Source: Pseudomonadota bacterium
GTDB taxonomy: Bacteria > Pseudomonadota > Gammaproteobacteria > Xanthomonadales > SZUA-38
DNA: 64,000 nt
Assembly (NCBI GenBank): GCA_039033415.1
Contig: JBCCCR010000020.1
Span: 1 to 64,000 of the forward strand
Reading direction: 5' to 3'
The notes under the pieces are model-generated. The model made no database searches, was not told the origin of the DNA, and worked only from the letters and a program-made list of their open reading frames with translations. Of the stretch, positions 27,225 to 34,733 are shown one piece after another. Both the position numbers and the translations under genes were made by a program. The first letter of the stretch is position 1, and each line of letters opens with the position of its first letter.

Positions 27225-28319
27225 TCAAGCCGTATAGACCTCACCAAAGATTCGGCTGAAGGCGCGGAGGTCCTCAAGGCGTCCCATACTGACGCGGATA
27301 TGATTGGGATAGCCGGCGAAGACTCGACCGATCATCACGCCGGAGTTCCGCATCTGATTGCCAAATTCGGCGGCGCTACGGCCGATGTCGGCATACACAA
27401 AGTTTGTGCTGGACGGGAGTGGCTCCACCCCATGCTGCCGCAAACAGTCGTTGACGATCTTGCGGCCGCTGTCGATTTGCTGGCGGGAGAACGCGACAAA
27501 CTCCTCATCACCATAGCTGGCAATGCCTGCGGCCAAGGCGATGGCGCTTGGCCATGACATCACGTGTGATCGCAGCTTCTCCATCAGGTCGCTCCGCCCC
27601 ATGGCGTAGCCCATGCGCATGCCCGCCATGCCGTAGACCTTGGAGAAGGTTCGGGTCACGATCACGTTCTCATCGTTTTTAACCAGATCCATCACCGTGG
27701 CGGAGGCCGGGTCTTCGGCGAGTTCGTTGTAGGCTTCGTCCACAAGGACCGTCGCGCGTTTACCGACCTCGCGGCAGAAGTCCCGCAGCTCCGCGCCGTC
27801 CAGCGGCAGGCCCGTTGGGTTGTTGGGGTTGCAAACGTAGACGAGCGAGGTGTCGTCGGTCACCGCGGCGGCCATGGCCGCCAGGTCGATGGCCAGGTCC
27901 GAACGCAGGGGTATGGTCTGAACGGAGAGCCCGGCACGTCGTGCATACATCAGATGTGATGAATAGGTTAGCGAAGGCGCAAGAATATGGCCCTCCTTCC
28001 CCCACGCGGCAGCGGCGGCGCACAGCGCCTCGTTCGAGCCGGTGCTGATGACGACGTTGTCTCGACTGACGCCCTCACCATCAGCGATGGCGTCGCGAAA
28101 AGCCGTCCGTAGATCCCAGGAATAATAGGCGCCGCGGGCGGCGGTTTCGCGCGCGGCTTTCAGCGCGGCTGGGCTTGGCCCGTAGGGATTTTCGTTTGAG
28201 CTTAGGCGGATCAGCGACTGTGGCGGTGGTGTTCGAGACCATGCGTTGCTGGTTAAGGCGGCGGTTGCGGCGCCGCTAATCGCGGCGGTCAACACGCCGC
28301 GTCGAGTGAAGTTGCTCAT
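27225..28319 (-). CDS. Tat-signal-bearing HisC-like aminotransferase
   Basis: 364 aa. PLP fold-type I aminotransferase of the histidinol-phosphate/aromatic branch: RLSSNENPYGPSPAA, NPNNPTGLPLD, DEAYNEL, PLP lysine in RTFSKVYGMAGMRMGY, and the substrate Arg in HIRVSMG. The N-terminus is a twin-arginine signal (FTRRGVLTAAISGAATAALT) ending about residue 28. A folded, cofactor-loaded enzyme exported to the periplasm fits the Tat route. HisC normally is cytoplasmic and lies in the his operon; here it is alone, so a periplasmic amino-acid or secondary-metabolite transaminase is more likely. Confidence 0.82.
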   Translation of the reverse strand: MSNFTRRGVLTAAISGAATAALTSNAWSRTPPPQSLIRLSSNENPYGPSPAALKAARETAARGAYYSWDLRTAFRDAIADGEGVSRDNVVISTGSNEALCAAAAAWGKEGHILAPSLTYSSHLMYARRAGLSVQTIPLRSDLAIDLAAMAAAVTDDTSLVYVCNPNNPTGLPLDGAELRDFCREVGKRATVLVDEAYNELAEDPASATVMDLVKNDENVIVTRTFSKVYGMAGMRMGYAMGRSDLMEKLRSHVMSWPSAIALAAGIASYGDEEFVAFSRQQIDSGRKIVNDCLRQHGVEPLPSSTNFVYADIGRSAAEFGNQMRNSGVMIGRVFAGYPNHIRVSMGRLEDLRAFSRIFGEVYTA

Positions 28320-28446
28320 AAGAAAGTGCCCGATTGCCAGTCCAGGCTGTCTAGCCTAGGGCGAATCGCTGCCGGTCGCCAGCAGTTTTCCTTGCGGGCG
28401 CTGCGGTACACTCAGCGTTTCACGTGTTTCAGATCCAAGGGTCATT

Positions 28447-29076
28447 GTGCAGCTGCTAGCGGTCTTTCTTGTTGCCGTCTTGGGGTTGACCTTTTTAGCC
28501 ATGCCAACCGTCGGCGCCGGATGGGCCTGGGATGCTGATAACGCCCTGGGTTTTGCCTCCTTGGCTGGACTCCTCTATCTCTCGATACCCGGAATTGCCC
28601 GGCGCGATATTCGCGCGCATCAGCGCCTCAGCTTCGCCGTGCTGGCCGTTATTCTGATCCACGCGCTGTGGTTCCTGTTCGCGGACCCGGCCGCGGTGGA
28701 ATACATCAAGCCGGGTGCTCCTGGGTATATGTGGACAGGGCTCTTTGCCCTGCTGCTTCTGTTCGCCCTGACGATGCTTGCCAGCATGCCAACGCGAGCC
28801 CGGATTCACCGCAACTACGGCGTATTTCGCTACTGGCACCGCATTTTGGCTGCGGCTGTTGTGCTGCTCAGTGCTCACCACGTCGTGTTCAGCGGTTATT
28901 ACCTCAGAAACGGCTGGCAGCTTGCGGGAATCTCGAGCCTGGTTGTGCTGGTGCTGTTGGGCGGCGGTCTGTGGCGCAAGCTGCCGCCGCTGAGGCGATC
29001 TACGCCCGCGACGCTGCTGAGCATGAGCTTTCTGGCGGCGTTGGCATTTGCCACGATCAGGAATTTCGGAACGTGA
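28447..29076 (+). CDS. ferric-reductase-like transmembrane cytochrome b
   Basis: 209 aa from a GTG at 28447 with AAGGG upstream. About six membrane helices. Two helices carry His pairs at the spacing expected for two b-type haems: HQRLSFAVLAVILIH and WHRILAAAVVLLSAHH. This matches the ferric-reductase-like domain family (FRD, YedZ/NOX type), without any FAD/NAD domain, so it should pass electrons within the membrane to another partner. Its stop overlaps the GTG start of the tetraheme cytochrome gene (GTGA), a sign of translational coupling. I infer a quinol- or flavin-fed conduit to the periplasmic cytochrome. Confidence 0.78.
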   Translation: MQLLAVFLVAVLGLTFLAMPTVGAGWAWDADNALGFASLAGLLYLSIPGIARRDIRAHQRLSFAVLAVILIHALWFLFADPAAVEYIKPGAPGYMWTGLFALLLLFALTMLASMPTRARIHRNYGVFRYWHRILAAAVVLLSAHHVVFSGYYLRNGWQLAGISSLVVLVLLGGGLWRKLPPLRRSTPATLLSMSFLAALAFATIRNFGT

Positions 29077-29441
29077 AAACGTTGTTGGTACTGCTCAGCC
29101 TGACCATAGCGTGGCTGCTGATTTACGGAACGCCGTTTGCCAGTGCCCATCCGGAAAAAGACAACTACTATGGAAGCCCTGAGGCGATCCTGCCCATGAC
29201 CTTTGCCCACAGCGACCATACGGATACGCGGTGTATGGACTGCCATCACAACTTTGTGGACGACACCGGCGGTGAGCCGTGTATGCATTGCCACGTGTCC
29301 GACACGTCGATCAGCGAGCTGCTGGAACCACAGTTCCATGACTTTTGCCGCGGTTGTCACGAGAGAGAGGTGGCGGCCGGCCAGGACAGCGGGCCCGTGC
29401 GCCGCTGCATCGCCTGCCACCTGACCGACTCGAGCCCATGA
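29073..29441 (+). CDS. periplasmic tetraheme c-type cytochrome (c3/c7-like)
   Basis: 122 aa starting at the GTG inside the previous stop codon. Signal peptide or anchor LLVLLSLTIAWLLIYGTPFASA. Four haem sites: CMDCH 54-58, CMHCH 70-74, CRGCH 92-96, CIACH 112-116. FAHSDHT upstream of the first haem supplies the axial His residues, as in class III cytochromes. It is small and haem-dense, one haem per about 24 mature residues. It should accept electrons from the membrane cytochrome b encoded just upstream. The final acceptor is not evident from neighbours; a metal transporter gene follows after 37 bp. Confidence 0.9.
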   Translation: MKTLLVLLSLTIAWLLIYGTPFASAHPEKDNYYGSPEAILPMTFAHSDHTDTRCMDCHHNFVDDTGGEPCMHCHVSDTSISELLEPQFHDFCRGCHEREVAAGQDSGPVRRCIACHLTDSSP

Positions 29442-29478
29442 AACTCCATCGCTGCCTGCCGCTGCGGTCGCGCGCTCG

Positions 29479-30168
29479 ATGACCCACAGCGAACACCACC
29501 GTATTCACCGCGTGGGATGGCTTCGAGCAGCCGTTCTAGGCGCCAACGATGGCATTGTCTCAACCGCCAGCCTGATCGTAGGCTTTGCGGCCGCCAGCAC
29601 CAGCCAGGAAAGCGTATTGTTTGCCGGTTTGGCGGGCCTGGTTGCCGGCGCGATGTCGATGGCGGCAGGCGAATACGTCTCCGTCAGCTCGCAGGCTGAC
29701 ACCGAGGCGGCGGATCTTGCGATGGAGCGCGAAGCGCTGGAGAAAAACTACGCTGAGGAGCGCGACGAGCTGGCGGAAATCTATCAGGCTCGGGGGCTTG
29801 ACGCTGAGCTTTCGGTCCAGGTAGCCGAACAGCTAATGGCTCATGACGCCCTGGGGGCCCACGCTCGTGACGAAATCGGTATCTCGGTCAACGTGTCGGC
29901 CAACCCCACTCAGGCGGCGTTGTCTTCTGCGGTGACTTTCACTGCCGGTGCTGCACTGCCGCTCGCGGTAGCGTGGCTGGTCCCCGGGCAGTCTCAGCTC
30001 GCTGCTGTCGGATTTGCTTCGCTCGGGTTTCTCGCACTGCTTGGCGCTGTGGCCGCGCGCGCCGGCGGCGCGAGTCTGTGGGTCGGGGCCGTCCGCGTCA
30101 CGTTCTGGGGGGCGCTGGCGATGGCCATTACGGCCGGGATCGGGCACTGGTTTCAGGTGCCGAACTAA
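29479..30168 (+). CDS. VIT1/CCC1-family Fe2+/Mn2+ transporter
   Basis: 229 aa, usual length. Signature start HHRIHRVGWLRAAVLGANDGIVSTASLIVG, then AGAMSMAAGEYVSVSSQAD with the conserved Met/Glu membrane face, a Glu-rich cytoplasmic helical hairpin (MEREALEKNYAEERDELAEIY) that binds metal in the plant homologue, and three more helices at the C-terminus. Family members move Fe2+ or Mn2+ out of the cytoplasm by H+ exchange. Its place directly after two haem-protein genes suggests a link with iron handling, but cotranscription is only inferred from the 37-bp gap. Confidence 0.9.
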   Translation: MTHSEHHRIHRVGWLRAAVLGANDGIVSTASLIVGFAAASTSQESVLFAGLAGLVAGAMSMAAGEYVSVSSQADTEAADLAMEREALEKNYAEERDELAEIYQARGLDAELSVQVAEQLMAHDALGAHARDEIGISVNVSANPTQAALSSAVTFTAGAALPLAVAWLVPGQSQLAAVGFASLGFLALLGAVAARAGGASLWVGAVRVTFWGALAMAITAGIGHWFQVPN

Positions 30169-30180
30169 CGTGGCAGGACG

Positions 30181-31425
30181 CTAACCAAAAATCGCCCGAA
30201 AGAGGAAAAAAAATGCGATACACAGCACCGCGCCGGCGGGGATGGTGATAACCCAGGACAAGAAGATGTTCCGCACGATGCTGAAGTCGATGGCTGACGC
30301 GCTCCGAGCCAGACCGACACCCAGGACTGCTCCAACGAGCGTGTGGGTTGTCGATACGGGCATGCCGGTGCCGGAGGCGACCACAATGGTAGTGGAGGCG
30401 GCCAGCTCCGCGGCAAAACCGCGGCTCGGTGTTAGGTGGGTGATCCGGCTGCCAATCGTCCGGATGACCCGCCAGCCGTAGGTCGACAGGCCGAGCACAA
30501 TGCCAACGCCACCGACCATCAGCACCCACAGGGGTAGGCTGGACTCCTGCTCGATGACGCCCGACTGAGCCACGCTGACCACCGCCGCCACCGGACCCAC
30601 CGCGTTGGCAACGTCATTGGAGCCGTGGGCAAAAGCCATGGCGCACGCGGTGCAGATCATCAGCACGCCAAAGACCTTTTCCACGGTCTGGTTTTCTGAA
30701 TCGGCATCCGCTGCCGGCTTGATGCGACGTACGTAAACCGCGCCGATCAGCGCGATGACCGCACCGAGGATTACCGCGAGCAAATAGCTCTGTCCGGTGG
30801 ACAGCTCGAGCCCAACATGCTTCAACCCCTTGAACAGCGTGACCAATGTGATCATGAAGGCTGCGAGAAAGATGTAGGCCGGCACGAAGCGTCGCGCCCG
30901 GGCCAGCGTGTCTTCCCGCGACAAAATGAAATATTGAACGCTCTTGAACAGCGCAAAGGCAATCACGCCGGCCGTCAGCGGGGACGCGACCCAGCTCATG
31001 ACGATGGTGCCGACTTTGCCCCAGGCCACCGCGCCAACGCCGATACCCACGGCGCTGAAGCCGACGACCGCGCCGACGATCGAGTGGGTGGTCGAGACCG
31101 GCCAGCCGTAGTGGCTGGCGACCAGCAGCCAGATGGCGGCCGCCAGCAAAGCGGAGAGCATTCCGTAAACCAACAGTTCGGGCGAATCGGCGATGGACGC
31201 GGTGTCGACAATACCTTTGCGGATCGTGGAGGTGACCTCCCCGCCCGCGAGCACGGCGCCCGCGAACTCAAAGATGGCCGCAACGATGATCGCCTGACGA
31301 AAGGTCAGCGCTTTGGCGCCGACCGAGGTTCCCATGGCGTTTGCGACGTCGTTGGCGCCGATGCCCCACGCCATGAACAGTCCGAAGACCGCCGCCAGGC
31401 TTAGAAACACCACATATTGGTCCAT
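30181..31425 (-). CDS. PiT-family inorganic phosphate transporter
   Basis: 414 aa from the ATG at 31425, which has a perfect AGGAG 7 bases before it; the open frame to 31632 is untranslated leader. PiT signature duplicated: GIGANDVANAMGTSVGAKAL near the N-terminus and FAHGSNDVANAVGPVAA in the second half; 10-12 helices. It imports phosphate (or metal-phosphate) with H+ or Na+. There is no phoU-like DUF47 gene next to it. A Pho-box-like sequence lies 237 bp upstream at 31662-31679. It is convergent with the VIT1 gene 12 bp away. Confidence 0.93.
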   Translation of the reverse strand: MDQYVVFLSLAAVFGLFMAWGIGANDVANAMGTSVGAKALTFRQAIIVAAIFEFAGAVLAGGEVTSTIRKGIVDTASIADSPELLVYGMLSALLAAAIWLLVASHYGWPVSTTHSIVGAVVGFSAVGIGVGAVAWGKVGTIVMSWVASPLTAGVIAFALFKSVQYFILSREDTLARARRFVPAYIFLAAFMITLVTLFKGLKHVGLELSTGQSYLLAVILGAVIALIGAVYVRRIKPAADADSENQTVEKVFGVLMICTACAMAFAHGSNDVANAVGPVAAVVSVAQSGVIEQESSLPLWVLMVGGVGIVLGLSTYGWRVIRTIGSRITHLTPSRGFAAELAASTTIVVASGTGMPVSTTHTLVGAVLGVGLARSASAIDFSIVRNIFLSWVITIPAGAVLCIAFFFLFRAIFG

Positions 31426-31775
31426 CAAAACTCCTTTCTGACGTGCTGGCCGCTCTTGAGAACCGCGCGCCCGCGTATGAGTCGCGCCCTGTCGATTTAA
31501 GGCACAGCCGAGCGCGTCAGCAGCTTGGGGGTTCAAGCTGCCGATTGTGGCAGCAGTTGAGGACCCTGTCGCTGCCGGTCGCCCGCTTAGGCGCGAATTC
31601 TCGACCGAAACAGGGGGCAATCCGCCGAGCACATCGGACCGGCGGAGTGTGGAATTCGATTGTTACAAAATTATGACCAGGACTTGGCCTGGCCAAACTC
31701 GTTGTCATGTCCTTTTGAAGCGGGGCGTCAAACTACCGGATCAGACATTGGGTTGGCCGCTTGCCTGCTGGAGCT
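31426..31775. other. 350-bp leader/promoter region of the phosphate transporter gene
   Basis: It lies between the diheme cytochrome stop and the PiT start. It holds the PiT ribosome site at 31432-31436, an inverted repeat TCCGCCG/CGGCGGA at 31621-31646, the Pho-box-like site at 31662-31679, and a short palindrome TTGGCCTGGCCAA at 31684-31696. No gene is seen. Confidence 0.5.
31662..31679 (-). promoter_or_regulatory. Pho-box-like sequence upstream of PiT gene
   Basis: Read on the minus strand: TGGTCAT, AATT, TTGTAAC. This is two 7-mers with a 4-bp AT spacer, matching CTGTCAT-N4-CTGTCAY at 10 of 14 positions with the correct orientation towards the phosphate transporter. PhoB control of a PiT gene would be unusual, since PiT is often constitutive, so it stays tentative. 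Confidence 0.35.
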
Positions 31776-32693
31776 TCAGTTGCCGGGCGCCGTCCTGGCG
31801 GGAATCGCCTTTAGATAGGCGGCGATCGCCTCGCGGTCGGCGGGTTCGAGCTGCGCAAGGTTTTCCTGCACTGCCACCATGGTGCCGCCGGCGGTGTCAA
31901 AGTCTGGCGTGAATCCGGACTCGAAATAGTAGGCCAGGTCGTCAATCGACCAATCGCTGAGGTTTTCGCTGGCTGGCGTAATATTGGGGACTCGGCCTTT
32001 GCCCTCAGGATCCGGCGCTCCGGCGAGCCAATGCTCGTGCTGAAGGCCGCCCAGCAGGTCCCTGGGCGTATGGCATTCACCACAATGCCCAGCCCCTTCC
32101 ACGAGCTCGCGGCCCTGCTGGACGGCGGGGTCATCAGCTGCCATGGCAATGACCGGTCCGCGGCTCAGGTAGCGACGCTTCCAGAGTCCGATACCGCGGC
32201 GTACGCTCCACGGAAACTTCAGCTCGTGGTCAGCAGCTCGGCCCGGAACCGCCGGCAGCGTGTCCAAAAAGGCCTTGAGGTCGAGCACGTCAGAAATCTC
32301 CATGCGAGCGTAGGACGCAAATGGAAAGACCGGATAGTAGTGTTTGCCTTCCGGCGAGACGCCCCGCTGCATGGCGTTGACAAACTCCAACGCGTCCCAG
32401 CCCCCAATTCCGTCCGTTTTGTCGCTGGAAATGTTGGGGGCGCGAAAGACTCCGTAGGGCGTACGGAACTCTTCGCCGCCACCCAGCGCAAGACGGTCTT
32501 CGCCCTGGGCTCGCTCCCCGTCAATCGGCGTTGCGTGGCACGACCCGCACCCTCCGACCCAGAAAATCCTTTCCCCAGCTACCGGGTCCGCCTGGTGCGC
32601 AGGCAGCTCATCGTTAGAGAGTTTCGAAGGTGCCGATAAAAACCAGCCGGCGGCTGCCAGTAACACAGCCGCCAGCAGAAAAAGTCGCAGCAT
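31776..32693 (-). CDS. diheme c-type cytochrome, membrane-anchored
   Basis: 305 aa. The N-terminal hydrophobic stretch (LRLFLLAAVLLAAAGWFL) is a signal anchor. Two class I haem sites: CGSCH near residue 49 and CGECH near 203, each in a cytochrome c domain. Phrases such as GVFRAPNISSDKTDGIGGW and GRVPNITPASENLSDWSIDDLAYYFESG are typical of the cytochrome subunits of periplasmic dehydrogenases (alcohol, sorbitol or fructose type). No dehydrogenase subunit is adjacent, so its electron donor must be elsewhere. It is 18 bp downstream of the cytochrome c' gene and likely in one operon with it. Confidence 0.88.
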   Translation of the reverse strand: MLRLFLLAAVLLAAAGWFLSAPSKLSNDELPAHQADPVAGERIFWVGGCGSCHATPIDGERAQGEDRLALGGGEEFRTPYGVFRAPNISSDKTDGIGGWDALEFVNAMQRGVSPEGKHYYPVFPFASYARMEISDVLDLKAFLDTLPAVPGRAADHELKFPWSVRRGIGLWKRRYLSRGPVIAMAADDPAVQQGRELVEGAGHCGECHTPRDLLGGLQHEHWLAGAPDPEGKGRVPNITPASENLSDWSIDDLAYYFESGFTPDFDTAGGTMVAVQENLAQLEPADREAIAAYLKAIPARTAPGN

Positions 32694-32711
32694 CTTGCGC
32701 GGCGCCTGGCG

Positions 32712-33161
32712 CTACTCGTCTTCGATGCGATATTTGTCGTGGCAGCCTTTGCAGTTCTTAAAGGCGGCGCCGATCAGCGGGCGGGCGGCATCGAGTGTCT
32801 GCGGCGAGGCGGCGATCGCGGTGTTGGTGTCCTCCAGAAACTTGGCGAGCGAAGCGTCAAAACCCGCCCGGTCGGACCAGATTTCCGGGGCGGCTTCCGT
32901 CCCTTCACCGGTCTCGCTGCCTGCGGGAAACAGATCGCCGAAAGCCTCGGCGGATTCGCGCCAGGTGGTCAGCGACTGCATAACAACGTCCGCATCAAAG
33001 GTCATTTTGCCCCGCAACATGCCGCCCAGCGGCTTGGCCGCGTCGCCCACTGCTTCCATCAGCTCGTGACGCTTGTGTTGAGGGCTGTGCTCGGCCGTGG
33101 CGACTGCAGCGACGCAAAACAAACCGCAGAGTGTCAGGGTGGATCGGGCAAACTTGTTCAT
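32712..33161 (-). CDS. cytochrome c' (class II c-type cytochrome)
   Basis: 149 aa with signal peptide (STLTLCGLFCVAAVATA). The single haem site CKGCH is near the C-terminus (about 137-141), followed by HDKYR, as in four-helix-bundle cytochromes c'. The first helix has KRHELMEAVGDAAKPLGGMLRGK. Such proteins bind or reduce NO or act as carriers in the periplasm. It is first in a two-gene unit with the diheme cytochrome. Confidence 0.9.
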   Translation of the reverse strand: MNKFARSTLTLCGLFCVAAVATAEHSPQHKRHELMEAVGDAAKPLGGMLRGKMTFDADVVMQSLTTWRESAEAFGDLFPAGSETGEGTEAAPEIWSDRAGFDASLAKFLEDTNTAIAASPQTLDAARPLIGAAFKNCKGCHDKYRIEDE

Positions 33162-33351
33162 GGATTGATCTCGTGTGGTGGTGGAAGGTTTTCAGGCAGC
33201 GACGGCCGCGACCCGATCTTAGCCAGCGGCGGCAGCCGTTTGCAACCTGCTGCCCAGCCGGTCAAAGTGGTGCGGGCGTGGACCGGGTCGGTGCCGACGG
33301 ACCGGCGAGAGTAAACGAACCTGATGAGGGTGTCGCGCAGCAAACGGGAGC

Positions 33352-33768
33352 ATGATGAAAGCCGCCAATCCGATCAATCTCACCCAGATCGACCACGTGG
33401 TGCTGCGTGTGGTGGATCTCGAAAAGATGGTGAGGTTTTATCAGGACGTTTTCGGTTGCAACCTCGAACGCGGCCCGTGTGACCTGGGCTTGGCGCAGCT
33501 GCGGGCCGGGCTGTCGCTGATCGATCTAGTGGATGCCGGCGGTCCGCTCGGACAAAAGACGGGCGCAGCACCAGACCATCAGGCACCCAATCTGGACCAC
33601 CTCTGTCTTCAGGTTCATCCCTGGGATGAGGCGGCCATCGTGCGCCATCTGGAGCAGCATCAGGTGGATTTCGATCATGCGGCGCCGCGCTATGGCGCAA
33701 CCGGTGTCGGACCCTCAATTTATCTGCGAGACCCCGAAGGCAATATGGTCGAACTCAAGGGGCTGTAG
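33352..33768 (+). CDS. VOC-family (glyoxalase-fold) protein
   Basis: 138 aa, with GGGAG just before the ATG pair. Two beta-alpha-beta-beta-beta modules: IDHVVLRVVDLEKMVRFYQ at 10-28 and LDHLCLQVHPWDEAAIVRHL in the second half. Metal ligands likely are His in DHVVL, His in DHLCL and Glu in GNMVELKG at the end. The family includes glyoxalases, extradiol dioxygenases and fosfomycin enzymes; the ending YLRDPEGNMVELKGL is common to all. The substrate is unknown. Confidence 0.85.
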   Translation: MMKAANPINLTQIDHVVLRVVDLEKMVRFYQDVFGCNLERGPCDLGLAQLRAGLSLIDLVDAGGPLGQKTGAAPDHQAPNLDHLCLQVHPWDEAAIVRHLEQHQVDFDHAAPRYGATGVGPSIYLRDPEGNMVELKGL

Positions 33769-33851
33769 GCTGACGCCGTGACGCGGAGTTGACTAACGGT
33801 TCGCTACGTTGCCTTTGCGTAGGGGATCAATAAGAACAAGCAGGAGTCGTC

Positions 33852-34733
33852 ATGGCTGAACGCAGCAATTCCCAATCAGTAGTCGCAAGCGCCATTGCGG
33901 TCGCCATCGGCGCCGCTGTTGCCTTTGCGGGCAGCGTCGGCGGAGATCAGTGGAACGGCTGGCCGATTTTTGCCATCTGCGGCGCGCTGGCCTTCGCGGT
34001 GAACTGGCTGGTATTTATCCCCTCCTCGCTTGGTAAGACCGAGCACTACTACGACCTTACCGGTGGCCTGACCTACATCACCGTCACGGTGGTTGCCGTG
34101 CTCCTCGCGGCGTCGCTCGATCTTCGCGCGACGCTGGCTGCCGGCATGGTGCTCATCTGGGCGCTACGCCTTTCGACCTTCCTGTTTATCCGAATTTCGG
34201 GCGACGGCAGCGACAGTCGATTTGATGGCGTGCGGGATCGGCCAACGCGCTTTTTTATGGCCTGGACGCTTCAGGGTTTGTGGGTGCTGCTCACCGCTGC
34301 CACGGCGCTAGCGATCATCACCGGGGGGCAGCGAGAGCCCCTCGGACCGATCGGCTACGTTGGCCTGGCCATCTGGGCGATTGGCATGCTGATTGAAATA
34401 GTCTCAGACCAGCAGAAGTCGACGTTCAAAAAGGACCCTGCCAATAAAGGACGGTTCATCAATGTGGGGCTTTGGGCGTGGTCTCGCCATCCCAACTATT
34501 TTGGCGAGATTGTGCTCTGGATCGGTATGGCGGTCCTCGCACTGCCGGTGCTCCAAGGATGGCAGTTTGTCACGCTGATTTCGCCGGTGTTTGTCACGCT
34601 GCTGCTGACCAAGGTCAGCGGTGTCCCGCTGCTCGAGGACAAAGCCGACAAACGCTGGGGCGGGCAGGAAGACTACGAGGCGTACAAGAATAATACGCCG
34701 ATCTTGATGCTGCGTCCCCCGAGGTCCGCTTAA
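33852..34733 (+). CDS. DUF1295 membrane protein (steroid 5-alpha-reductase-like)
   Basis: 293 aa, about seven helices. The C-terminal DUF1295/ICMT-like region is clear: NKGRFINVGLWAWSRHPNYFGEIVLWIG, with the RHPNYxGE motif that binds NADPH or SAM in sterol reductases and methyltransferases, and ending KRWGGQEDYEAYKNNTPILM. Ribosome site CAGGAG precedes the ATG. Bacterial members are common and mostly uncharacterised; an NAD(P)H-dependent reduction of a lipid-like substrate is the usual guess. It overlaps the MFS gene tail by 4 bases on opposite strands. Confidence 0.85.
   Translation: MAERSNSQSVVASAIAVAIGAAVAFAGSVGGDQWNGWPIFAICGALAFAVNWLVFIPSSLGKTEHYYDLTGGLTYITVTVVAVLLAASLDLRATLAAGMVLIWALRLSTFLFIRISGDGSDSRFDGVRDRPTRFFMAWTLQGLWVLLTAATALAIITGGQREPLGPIGYVGLAIWAIGMLIEIVSDQQKSTFKKDPANKGRFINVGLWAWSRHPNYFGEIVLWIGMAVLALPVLQGWQFVTLISPVFVTLLLTKVSGVPLLEDKADKRWGGQEDYEAYKNNTPILMLRPPRSA

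Noticed and set aside
31684-31696. Palindrome TTGGCCTGGCCAA as an operator or terminator
   Set aside because: Single copy, no T-run, no neighbouring regulator; kept only as a note in the intergenic entry.
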